A stretch of DNA of 64,000 bases, from assembly GCA_037974335.1 (NCBI GenBank), contig CM075729.1:110155962-110219961 (forward strand). Direction: 5' to 3'. The translations under genes were made by a program, and so were the position numbers. Within the stretch, counting starts at the first letter, position 1; every line of letters starts with the position of its first letter. This stretch comes from Prionace glauca (lineage: Eukaryota > Chordata > Chondrichthyes > Carcharhiniformes > Carcharhinidae). The notes below the pieces were generated by a model. It was not told the DNA's origin. It searched no databases and saw nothing but the letters and a program-made list of their open reading frames with translations. Shown here piece after piece: positions 43,453 to 55,100 of the stretch.

Positions 43453-45334
43453 ACTTGATTTGAAAAAGTGAACAGCTGATCAGTGAGAGTTAAATTGAAA
43501 TGTAAAATGCTGCATAAAGAAACAGTATTTGGAAATTTGAAGCTTGGATCAGAGTGGGGAAATTGGAATGTTTGAGAGAAAGTCGACAGGGAGAAACAAA
43601 TCGTGAGAGATCACGGAGATGTAAGACCAAAGATTAGATTATTGAATCAGGATGAAGAAATGGATCTCGCTGCTTTTCAGAAATGGGCTGTTGATGTCTG
43701 GTTGGTGGAATATCAGAAGCAGGTTAGAAAAAAGAAATGAAACACTGTCGCTGCAAGAGTGGGTCAGAGGCTGGGAATTTGGTGGAGAGTAACTCAGCTC
43801 CTGGGCAAAAGTGCTATTTCGGAAGTCGGTACAGACTCGAGGGGCCGAATGGCCTCCTTCTGCACTGCAAGGATTCCCTGGTTGATCGATGGTTGAGTTT
43901 ATTCAGACAACAACTGAAGAGAGGGAGAGGGGAGGGGAGGGGGAGATTGATGATGTTCTGTGAATTCTGTGTTGAAGTTGGAAAATTGTGGGTGAACTGA
44001 GGCAGTTTGATGCTGTTGTCCGGATTGTAACCGCGGGGAGACAGACCTGGGGCAATGGCATTGAGATGATGGAAAATGAGCTGCCGGATTGACTGTTGTC
44101 GGAAAGAAAGAAAGTTCAAATAAGTTTCAAATCAAAACCGGGACTGAAGCGGATCCTTCCGGGTGGGAGAAATTAAACAGGAAAATTACAGTGAAATAGA
44201 AATGAGAGTGAGTGAAAGGAATTTCAGATTGTGTCCCCAGAATTGAGAAAATAAAACAAGTTTTACTTTTTAAGTTGAAGAAGTTTGGAGAAGTTTTGGA
44301 ATTGAACACACTCTGTTGGAAACTCCGCCCCGTTGTTTCAATGTAACAATCTTCAATGTTTCCTTTTCTGTTATTTGTGAAACGCGGTTTTCCCTTCATT
44401 TCAACAACAGACATTAGTGAAGAAAGAAGATGCGATGGAATTTATTTTATCCCCTTTTAAAAGACACGTTTGTAAGGTTGAAAAGATCCAGATTGAAACT
44501 TGAAGTGATGTGAGAAAGAATTGTGTGTACAGATGTGTGTGTGTAAATGTCCTGTTAGTGAATGAGGAAAGGCAGTGTGAATGCTCTGCATTGCTGTTCC
44601 TTCAGACCGGCTCCAACTCTGATGTGTTCTCCTGAAAATGGTTCGATCTAAATGGGGAGAACAGTTTAAAAGTTTTGAAACTGGAAACTTGTTACCGCTA
44701 CAATGCAACTTTATTGAAACGGGTGAAACATGTGGATTTCTAATCCAGATACAAATCCACATCTGTCAGAGTGGAATCTTTTCTTAAATTTTGACAATGT
44801 ATTTTCGAATTGAGGAGCGGAAGTTAAGGTGATTGTTGGTGGATTATTCTTGTGTTTAAAATCTTCGTAAAAATCACCGTGGTGAACAATCGGGACTTTA
44901 TCTTCTAATCCATTTTGCTCCAATGTTTTTATTCGGAAATATCCAGTTTGAAATGGTGAATCCACAAGACTTGAAGAAATATTTTTGTTCTGCTGAAACC
45001 GCCATTACTCTGAGAACATTGTAACCCAGTCTCTTTTCGAAATCACAGCGACAGTGAATTCCTTCACCAAACATGTTTTAATTTAGAATTAACCCATTGA
45101 ACCTTTTCTGTTGTATAAACTCACACACATCCGCACAGGGAACAATTGTGTCCAATACTGCAAAGTGTAACAATATTTCCAACAGCTACAAGAATTGGAA
45201 ACTTAGCTGCAGATACCAGTTTGGACAAAGGCTTTGATATTTCGAAGATATTTGTGATTTGACAAGACAGAGTGTTTGGGAATGGGAGATCTTGACTTGA
45301 GCTCACTATCCAATGGAGTTTTTGTTTAAGCATT
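43453..45334. other. mostly anonymous DNA
   Basis: About 1.9 kb with only a SINE 3' end at 43826-43880 (GGGGCCGAATGGCCTCCTTC). Several moderate frames on both strands lack family motifs. An unrecognised exon cannot be excluded. Confidence 0.4.
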
Positions 45335-45575
45335 TTATCAGTGTCACAACTCAGCTTACATTAACGCTGCAATTAACTTACTGTGAAAATCCCCTAGTGG
45401 CCACACTCAGGCACTGTTGCTGAGGGAGAATTTAGCATGGTCAATGTACCGAACCAGCACATCTTTTGGACTGTGCCCACACAGCCAGGGGCAGAATGTG
45501 CAGATTCCACACAGGTAGTGACCCAAGCCGGGAATCGAACCTGTGTCCTTGGTGCTGCCCCATAGCACTCACTTA
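45335..45575 (-). mobile_element. tRNA-derived SINE, truncated head
   Basis: Tail GCTTACATTAACGCTGCAAT and body ending in CCGGGAATCGAACCTGTGTC on the minus strand; the head is cut short. Confidence 0.7.
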
Positions 45576-46451
45576 AAGAAACATGAAAAAAGGGCAGAAG
45601 AAATTGGAATTTACAAATTCGTTACATGTGAATTAATATTTTAAAACATTTAAAGAGAAATTTGCTGGGATTTAAAATACACTTTAGCTCTTTTCTATGA
45701 ATGTTCTGAAGTAAACTATACATGGAGCTGTCTCAATTAAAGATGATTTGAAAAATATAAGTTTCATTTAATCTTCTGCTTAAATAATGACATGTCACCT
45801 AAGATACGGAGCAAACATGTTAGTCCCAGAAATCAAATTCAATCTCAAAAAATTATATTTGATTGTCAATATTATCCAGGGCTCCCAGTTGAGATAGGAT
45901 GGAAAATAATGGGATGTTTGTCCATGGAGAGTGATTGAGAGAGAGATGTAGTGTTAGGAAACATACACACTACACACATATTAGCATCATCATGGGTGTA
46001 ATCTGGTATTGAAGTATATTTTACAGAAAGGAAAATAGTTTAGACTGGTAATTTGCTGACTTACTCTTGGTTATGTTTGTGCCCTTGTATGGAGGATGAT
46101 TTCTAACCAGCAAATAAGATTTTTAGATAGAATGTGTTCTCTCCAAAGACAGACTATTAATAAAGAGTTAAATGATTCTTACAACAAGCTAACAAGAATT
46201 ATTTACACAAATGTGAATGCAGGAATAGAATCAAACAAATAGTTATGATTTAAAAACATATTTATTGATATTTTAAATGTTTCTTATATTTATTATTCCC
46301 ATCAGCCAAAGTGAGCTCCCACAAGGTATGATGATAAAGGCGAATATTTTAAAACCAAAGGCCTGGAAACCTAATAATTAGAAACATTCATATCAGAAAG
46401 TTTCATAACTCATAAATAATATTATAAATAAGGTTCAGTCACTGTCCACAC
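45576..46451. other. no gene recognised
   Basis: AT-rich sequence with no motif or repeat edge. Confidence 0.45.
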
Positions 46452-47480
46452 AGAATAGAACATAGAACATAGAACATTACAGCACAAACAGGCCCTTCGG
46501 CCCTCGAGTTGCGCCGATCGCATCAACCCCACCAATCTATAGACCTATCTATAACCCCCAATCCCATTAAACCCCATATACTCATCCAGAAGTCTTTTAA
46601 AAGACCCCAGCGAGTTCGCCTCCACCACCGACGACGGCAGCCGATTCCAATCACTCACTCCCCTCTGAGTGAAAAACTTACCCCTAACATCACCTCTGTA
46701 CTTCCCTCCCCGCACCTTAAATCTGTGTCCTCTCGTAGCGACCATTTCAACCCGGGGAAATAGCCTCTGAGAGTCCACCCTATCTATTCCTCTCAACATT
46801 TTATAAACTTCTATCAGGTCGCCTCTCAACCTTCGCCTCTCCAGGGAAAAGAGTCCCAGCTCCCTCAACCTATCTTCATAAGGCATGCCTCCCAGTCCAG
46901 GCAACATCCTTGTAAATCTCCTCTGCACCCTTTCAATAGCTTCTACGTCTTTCCTATAGTGAGGCGACCAGAACTGCGCACAGTACTCCAAATGAGGCCT
47001 GACGAGGGTCCTGTAAAGTTGCAGCATTACCTCCCGACTCCTAAACTCAATCCCTCGATTAATGAAGGCCAGTACACCATACGCCTTCTTGACCACCTCC
47101 TCCACCTGCGAGGCCGATTTAAGAGTCCTGTGAACCCGGAGCCCGAGATCCTTCTGCTCTTCAACGCTACTAAGACCCCTGCCCTTAATAGTGTACTCGT
47201 TCATCCCGTTGGTTCTGCCGAAATGGACTACTACACATTTATCGCGTTGAAGTCCATCTGCCACTTCTCCGCCCATTCCTGCATCCTATCTATGTCCTGC
47301 TGCAACTTTTGACATAAGAACATAAGAACATAAGAAATAGGAGCAGGAGTAGGCCATCTGGCCCTTCGAGCCTGCCCCGCCATTCAATAAGATCATGGCT
47401 GATCTTTCACATCCTTCCAGACCATCCACAACACCGCCGACCTTCGTGTCATCAGCGAACTTGCTAACCCAATAGATATG
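46452..47480 (-). mobile_element. young CR1 LINE 3' end, split by another LINE tail
   Basis: The minus-strand frame 46545-47276 is open for 243 codons and carries the full CR1 C-terminal region (KDLGLRVHRTLKSASQVE, LVRPHLEYCAQFWSPHYRK, RRLRGDLIEVYKMLRG, FFTQRGVSDWNRLP). The CR1 wording resumes at about 47417-47480 after a foreign LINE 3' module (47313-47416, ACATAAGAAC repeats). The open frame suggests a recent insertion. Confidence 0.85.
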
Positions 47481-48439
47481 TTCCGAGACATGAGATCACA
47501 TGTCTAGCCATCTTGGCAGTGAGTTGGTGGGAACACCCACTTTGACCTCTACAGGAGTGACTATCGTAACCTGGCAACAGACAAGTCGAGATAAAGCCCC
47601 TGCTGGCATCTAGCTATTAACCAGAAAAACACTGACAGCAAAGTTTTCACTCCAGGATGGCAAGAAAAACTGCTTCCAACATAGCAGAATTTCTAATAAC
47701 AAGGAGAGAGGCACGAAAATATTGTCTTTCAGTTTAAAGTCCAAATGTTTACAAGCTAAAAGCAGCCAGCAGCCCAAACCAAAAGTGAAAAACTCTTGTC
47801 ATCTGACCTATCAGTCATTCTTCCCTCTAACATTTGAAAAGAATTGTCAACTTGTAAAACCCCAGGACATCACAGTCGGCCCAGATTAAAAATAAACAAA
47901 ATCCCATTGAAATCATTTAAGCAGCAATAAAAGGATACCTAAGCACACAAGTGGGCAACAATGAAAAAAAAGCTCCCTACAAACTGCAGAGAACATGATT
48001 TAAATAATAGATTTCTTAAAGACACAGTAGTGTCACTTAATTAAACAGGCATGTAACAGTGGTGATTATCACACGTATCATATGCATGTTGTAACCTTAA
48101 TCAATAGTTGTGAGTGGATAGAGATCGTTTCCGTACCTTGATCGGTATGTTAGTTACTTGTAATTGTATCTGAAACTATAACTGCTTCTGCAATTCTGAA
48201 TTCTGTACTCTGGTTGACTTACTAGGATCCCTGCTATATAGCTCACATATCAAACAGATGTGTGATTTGGTTTGGCTACATCAAGGGAAAAAAGTTGTAA
48301 CAACTTGAAAAGGCTTATCACCAAAAAGCCCCATAACACACGACAGATAAGAATAGCTTAAACAGTGTAGCTACTGATAGAGCAATGCCTGAGAGCCCAT
48401 CACCTTTAGAATCAGTGCAGGGTAAACAATGAATTGCCT
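47481..48439. other. no gene recognised
   Basis: About 960 bases without repeat edges or motif-bearing frames. Confidence 0.4.
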
Positions 48440-48530
48440 GTGAAGGAGCAGCACTACAAAAGCCCATGATTCCAAATAAAACTCTTGGACTTTAACTTGA
48501 TGTTGTGAGACTTCTTACTCCACAATCTGT
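48440..48530 (+). mobile_element. Penelope-like 3' end fragment
   Basis: Carries GGAGCAGCACTAC..AAAGCCCATG and AAATAAAACTCTTGGACTTTAACTTGATGTTGTGAGACTTC, the same 3' end as at 55560-55655. Confidence 0.6.
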
Positions 48531-48789
48531 GAAGGATAAACTGGTCAGATCAGAACAGCTTCAAAAGTGCAGCTTCAGAAGGAGCAACTCCTGATAAACT
48601 ATTGCCACAATTCCATTCACAAAGAGTCACATATGTTGTGTTTAAATCAGTCCATCACTGTCATTTCAATGAAATCTTCACAGATTCTCGCATCCACTCT
48701 GGCGCTGATCTTGGGACTGGTATCCCTGGATTACAAACCGGACACTGAAGATGAGAAAGAAACACATCGCTATAGAGCGAGGCAAACCC

Positions 48790-50305
48790 AGCAAAAATGA
48801 AACAATCCCCAACAAAACCCATCAGATCCACCCAACTCCCACATATATCAGAAGCAAAATCTATCAGACCCCTAACACCTAATACTGCAGAAACCTAGGG
48901 AAACCTACTTACAGGGAGTGTAAGAGTGAAATTAAAAAGGAAACTAGGAAAGTAAAATGAGGGCATGAAAATATCAAGCAACCTCCAACGATGTTCTCTA
49001 AGTACATGAAGAGAAAAGGAGAAGGAAAGGGTAGGGTCTATTGCAGAACAATAAGATAGTCCATGTGAGAGGGTGGATAATGTGGTGAGATTGTGAATAA
49101 ATACATTCCCACTGTCTTTGGGAAACAGGGAGCAATGCTGATATTGCAGTTAAGGAAGAAGTATGTGAATTACTGCATAAGATAAACATTGTAACAGAGG
49201 ACATATTAACAGATTTTAGAGTTTTAAAAGTAGATAAATCTCCTGGTTAAAAGAAGCAAGAGAGGACTTTAACGAGGCTCTGAGCATTAGAATCATCCAT
49301 CCGGGGCTCCAGGAGTGTGGAGGGAGATTAAAGGACTGCCAAAATTACACCATGAATTGAAAAGGGAAGAAAAGGTAATCTGAGTACTTATACCCCAGTT
49401 AGTGTAACTTCGGTGTTGGAAGAATTATTGGAACCAATTTTGAGGAACGTTACAAACCTTCATTTAGGCTAAACTGAATTAAAATTTGGAAGAGGTGAGA
49501 AGGAGGGTTGATGAGGACAGTGGGGTAAATGTGATCAATAGAGATTTTAACAATGTTTTAGACAAGGTCCCATAAGGTGGGCTGGTCAGGAATATAAAAT
49601 TACATTGAGATCCAACACACATTGACAAAACAGACCCCAAATTAGCTCAGTGGCAGGAAGCAAAGGGTTAACGGGTTTTAGTGACAGCAAGGCTGTTACC
49701 AGTGGGGTTTTCAAACCACCCAGCTCTCATGCCTTTGCTTTTTGTAGTTTGTATGAATGAATGAGATTCAAATGTAGGGGAAATGATAAAGAAGTTTAGA
49801 GATGTACAAATATTTTCTGTGTGGGTGACAGTGAGGAGGAAAGCTTCAGACCATACAAGATAAAGATGGTCTGGGCAGTTGGGAAGAACAGTAGTCAATG
49901 GAATTCAATCCGGAGCAATGAGAGGTGATGGATTTTGGAGGATTAACAAGGCAAAGGAAATCCCCAAAAAATGGGAGGATAATGAGTAATGTGGGGGAAC
50001 AGAGGGACCCAGGAGTTTGTGTCCACAGACTGGGAAAGGTATCAGGACAGGTTAATTACATGATTAAGAAGGTATACAACACATTTTCCTTTACTGGCCA
50101 AGGTGCAGAAATTGGTTTTGCTAGAACTGCAAACGACACCAGACAGACGAAAGCTGAAGCATTGCACACAGTCCGGTCACAAAAGATATGATGATATTGG
50201 AGAGATCGCAGAGATTGTTTAATGTGGAGAGCCCTTCAATATCAGGCAGGGATTCAATGGGCTGAATGGCCCACTCTGAAGCATCGGTGTTTTAACATTC
50301 AATGT
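48790..50305 (+). mobile_element. decayed LINE, duplication copy B
   Basis: The first 200 bases match 20255-20470 of copy A. Further on, plus-strand wording is CR1-like (GATTTTAACAATGTTTTAGACAAGGTCCC, reading DFNNVLDKVP). Highly decayed; the right end merges into the 28-bp minisatellite. Confidence 0.5.
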
Positions 50306-51730
50306 TCCACCGAGAACACCAGCTAAACCCATCAGAGCCCCAACATCAGCTAAACCCATCAGAGCCCCAAACACCAGCTAAACCCATCAGACCCCCAAAC
50401 ACCAGCTAAACCCATCAGACCCCTAAACACCAGCTAAACCCGTCAGAGCCCCAAACACCAGCTAAACCCATCAGAGCTCCAAACACCAGCTAAACCCATC
50501 AGAGCCCCAGCAACAGCTAAACCCATCAGAGCCCCAAACACCAGCTAAACCCATCAGACCCCCAAACACCAGCTAAACCCATCAGACCCCTAAACACCAG
50601 CTAAACCCGTCAGAGCCCCAAACACCAGCTAAACCCATCAGAGCTCCAAACACCAGCTAAACCCATCAGAGCCCCAGCAACAGCTAAACCCATCAGAGCC
50701 CCAAACACCAGCTAAACCCATCAGACCCCCAAACACCAGCTAAACCCATCAGACCCCGAAACACCAGCTAAACCCGTCAGAGCCCCAAACACCAGCTAAA
50801 CCCATCAGAGCTGCAAACACCAGCTAAACCCATCAGAGCCCCAGCAACAGCTAAACCCATCAGAGCCCCAAACACCAGCTAAACCCATCAGAGCCCCAAA
50901 CATTAACTAAACTCATCAGACCCCCAAACACCAGCTAAACCCATCAGAGCCCCAAACACCAGCTAAACCCATCAGAGCCCCAGCACCAGCTAAACCCATC
51001 AGAGCCCCAAACACCAGCTAAACCCATCAGAGCCCCAAACACCAGCTAAACCCATCAGAGCCCCAAACACCAACTAAACCCATCAGAGCTCCAAACACCA
51101 GCTAAACCCATCAGAGCCCCAAACACCAGCTAAACCCATCAGACCCCCAAACACCAGCTAAACCCATCAGACCCCTAAACACCAGCTAAACCCGTCAGAG
51201 CCCCAAACACCAGCTAAACCCATCAGAGCCCCAAACACCAACTAAACCCATCAGAGCCCCAAACACCAGCTAAACCCATCAAAGCCCCAAACACCAGCTA
51301 AACCCATCAGAGCCCCAAACACCAGCTAAACCCATCAGAGCCCCAAACACCAGCTAAACCCATCAGAGCCCCAAACACCAGCTAAACCCATCAGAGCCCC
51401 AAACACCAGCTAAACCCATCAGAGCCCCAAACACCAGCTAAACTCACCAGAGCCCCAAACACCAGCTAAACCCATCAGAGCCCCAAACACCAGCTAAACC
51501 CATCAGAGCCCCAGCACCAGCTAAACCCATCAGAGCCCCAAACACCAAGTAAACCCATCAGACTCCCAAACACCAGCTAAACCCGTCAGACCCCCAAACA
51601 CCAGCGAAACCCACCAGGGCCCCAACACCAGCTAAACCCAACAGAGCCCCAAACACCAGCAAAACTCATCAGACCCCCAAACACCAGCGAAACCCATCGC
51701 AGCCCCAAACACCAGCAAAACTGATAAATT
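50306..51730 (+). repeat. 28-bp minisatellite with 167-bp higher-order unit
   Basis: About 50 units of CCCCAAACACCAGCTAAACC plus CATCAGAG. A short variant (CCCCAGCAACAGC) recurs at about 50505, 50672 and 50839, giving a 167-base higher-order period of six units. Copy A has only a single related unit (20258-20275), so the expansion is specific to copy B. Confidence 0.92.
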
Positions 51731-52039
51731 CTACTCCACACCCCAAACATTCAGCAAATGCTCAGACTCATCTTATTACATGACGAATGTTAAATCCTGT
51801 GGGAGTGGCAAAGCTCAGTGACCAACTTCAATGAACTCCCTCTGCAATCTGAGACTCTTCCCACAATTCACCGACACTCCCCGTTTATCCATCCTGTTCC
51901 AACCTTGGGGCTCTTCCACCCACTCTGTGCCCCCCCCACACCAACATGAGACCCACAGCCTGAGCCACCCCCACCCTGGAATACTCTCCCACAATCCCTT
52001 CCCCCAGTGAGGAGCTGCTATTTTCCCTCCAATTCCTAC

Positions 52040-52144
52040 CTTTCTTCTTGTAGATGACGACAGCCACAATGATGAGAGCGATGAGCACGAGGACCCCGAC
52101 CACAATCCCGACAGTAACAGCAACCTGGGAGTGAGACTTTGGTT
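52040..52144 (-). CDS. gene B transmembrane exon
   Basis: Same length and near-identical sequence to gene A's exon: EPKSHSQ, a hydrophobic helix, then YKKK. Acceptor CTAACAG, donor GTAGGA. Confidence 0.9.
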
Positions 52145-55100
52145 CTGTTAGAGAGAGAATCAGAGAGACTGAGTGAATCAGGGAGAGGGAGAGGGAGAGA
52201 GAGAGAGAGAGAGAGAGTGCTAGCATTTAAGAATGAGTGAGGAGGTGAATTGGAGATAGAGAAAGCTCAGAGAGAATGAGAATGAATCAGAGAGAAAGTA
52301 AGAGAAATGAGAGAGTGAATCAGAGAGTGAGAGAGAATCAGGAAACACAGGATATACGACACAGAAACTGACCATTCGGCCCATCCAGTTGATACTGGTG
52401 TTAATGTTCTACCTGAGCCTCCTCCCATCTTTTTTTCTCATCTAATTCAATCATTTTAACTCTATTCCCCCCTCCCTCATTTGCTTGTCTATCTTCCCCT
52501 TAAACTGTTCAGTTCAGTTCAGCCACTCCCTGTGGCAGTGAGCTCCACATTCTCATCACTCTTTGGGTGAAGAGGTTTCTCATGAATTCCCCATTGGGTT
52601 TCTTGTATTGATGGCCACTGGATAGGCTCTTCCCACAACAGGGACACTCTCGATGTGTCTGTCTATAAAAAACCTTTCATAATTTTAAACTCCTCGATTA
52701 GATCAACCCTCAGCCTTGTTTTCCCGAGAGCAGAGACCCAGCCGGTTAATCCTTTCCTGAGATATCCACCCACTCATTTCTGGAACCATCTCTGTAAATC
52801 TTCTCTACGCTCTCTCCCCTGACTCTATATCCTTTGTATGAAATGGTGATTGGAACTGCACACGATCTTTAAATGTGGTCTCACCAAGATTTAGCAATAA
52901 CATCCCTGCTTTACAATTCTATTCCTCCAGAAGTAAAAACTGGTTTTTGATTGTTTTTTTTATTGCCTAACCTGAAACTGTATGTTTACTGATTGGTGCA
53001 TTTCTACACCAAGATCCTTTGTTCCTCAAACTCCCCTATTCATCATTAATTTAAAAATACCTCATGTGTCCGAGGCCCAACAATCTTCAGCTGCTTCACC
53101 AATGACGTTCCCTCCATCATAAGGTCGGAAGTGGAGATGTTCGCCGATGATCACACAATGTTCAGCACCATTCGCGACTCCTCGGATACTGAAGCAGTCC
53201 AGGTTCAAATGCAACAAGATCTGGACAATATCCAGGCTTGGGCTAACAAGTGGCAAATAACATTTGTGCCACACAAATGCCAGGCAATGACTAATTACCA
53301 ACATGAGACACTCTAACCACCGCCCCTTAATATTCAACGGTATAACCATCACTGAATCCCCCCACTGTCAACATCCTTGGGGTGACCATTGACCAGAAGC
53401 TCAACTGGACTCACCATATGAACAAAGCAGCTGCCAGGTAGGTCAGAGGCAAGGAATACTGTGGCAAGTAGTATGTGTGCACTGTCTACAAGATGCACTC
53501 CTGCAATTCACTAATGACCCTTCAAAGGCACTTTAAAAACACACGATCACTTCCATCTAGAAGGACAAGGACAGCAGACAAATGGGAAAACCACCACCTG
53601 CAAGTTCCCCTCCAAGCCATTCACCATCCTGACTTGGAAATATATCATCGTTCCTGCATGGTCACTGGGTCAAAATCGTAGAATTCCCTCCCTAACAGCA
53701 CTGTCACCACCACCTTCTCAAGGGCAACTAGGGATGGGCAATGAATGCTGGTCAGCCAGTGACACCCATTTTCCACAAATGAATAAAAAAAAAATTGCAC
53801 TTTCTGTCACTCCAAACAACTCCCTTTTGTCACACTCTCTGCTTTCTGTCTCAAAGTCAGCGAGTGATTCATTCTGTCACTCATCCCCTAACTCCACTTG
53901 CTTTGACCTTGTCAATCAATCCATCACGAACCCCCTTTACATTTGAAAAATTATATGATATTATATCTATTACATTAGCATCATCTAATGCCTCTGTTAC
54001 ATACTCAGTGGAGTAAAACAAGATTTTCCATTTCAAAATCCATGCTGACTGTTCATTGTTAGAGTATTTCATTCTAGATTTTCACGAATTGTCTCCAATA
54101 GAAGGAGTTCCATTATTTTTCTGAATATTGATCTTAATCTGACTGAAGTAAACTTCCAGGATGCACTGAGTCCAATCCTACTGTAATATTTGATTTCCTA
54201 TTGTCACATGTATTGGTATACAATGAAAAGTATTGTTTCTTGGATAAACTGGGGCCTATCTGTCCTCTAATATCCCAGGCACACTATGCCCTATCTCCTG
54301 TGATATCCCAGGATACACCAGGCCCTGTCTACCCTCTAATATAGTAAGAAGTCTGACAACACCAGGTTTAAGTCCAACCAAATTATTTGTTAGTAAACTC
54401 ACTATCAAATAAATCGGTTGGACTTAAACCTGGTGTTATTAGACTTCTTACTGTGCTTACCCCAGTCCAACACCGGCATCACTACATCATGACTACCCTC
54501 TAATATCCCAGGCACACTGGGCCCTACCTCCTGTAATAGCCTATGATACACTGGGTCATCACATACACTAATAGCCCAGGATACACCAGGCTCTGTCCAC
54601 CCTCTGATATACCAGGAACACAGTGCGTGACCTCCTGTAATATTCCAGGATAAACCAGGCCCTGTAAGACTGCAATACCTCAAGATACAGTGGGATTTGT
54701 TCTACTCTAATATCCCAGAATACTCTGGGTCCTGTCATGCTGCAATATCCCAGATACACTGGGCCCCACCATACTGTAATATCCCAGAAGATATCATGAA
54801 GGCCACCTTGGAGAACATTTACCCGGAGATCAGAGGCCAAATGCCCGTGACCGCTGGAGCGTTAGCCAACAGGAAGGGAACAGTGTTGCCTGGTGATTGT
54901 CAAGTGGTGTTCATTCATCTGTTGTCGTAGCGTCTGCATGGTCTCCCCAATGTACCATGCTTCGGACATACTTTCTTGCAGCGTATCATGTATACAACGT
55001 TAGCTGTGTTGCAAGAGTATGTGCTGCGTACCTGGTGGATGGTGTTCTCATGTGAGATGATGGCATCCGTGTCGATGATCCGGTATGTCTTGCAGAGGTT

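Noticed and set aside
41075-43471. 798-codon open frame as a protein-coding gene
   Set aside because: It is entirely the 39-bp minisatellite; the unit length is a multiple of three, so a frame stays open without selection.
44711-44965. Possible exon in 43.5-45.3 kb
   Set aside because: The frame lacks recognisable domain motifs and I could not support splice sites; left as anonymous sequence.
50306-51730. CRISPR array
   Set aside because: Units are contiguous without unique spacers, and the genome is eukaryotic; it is a minisatellite.
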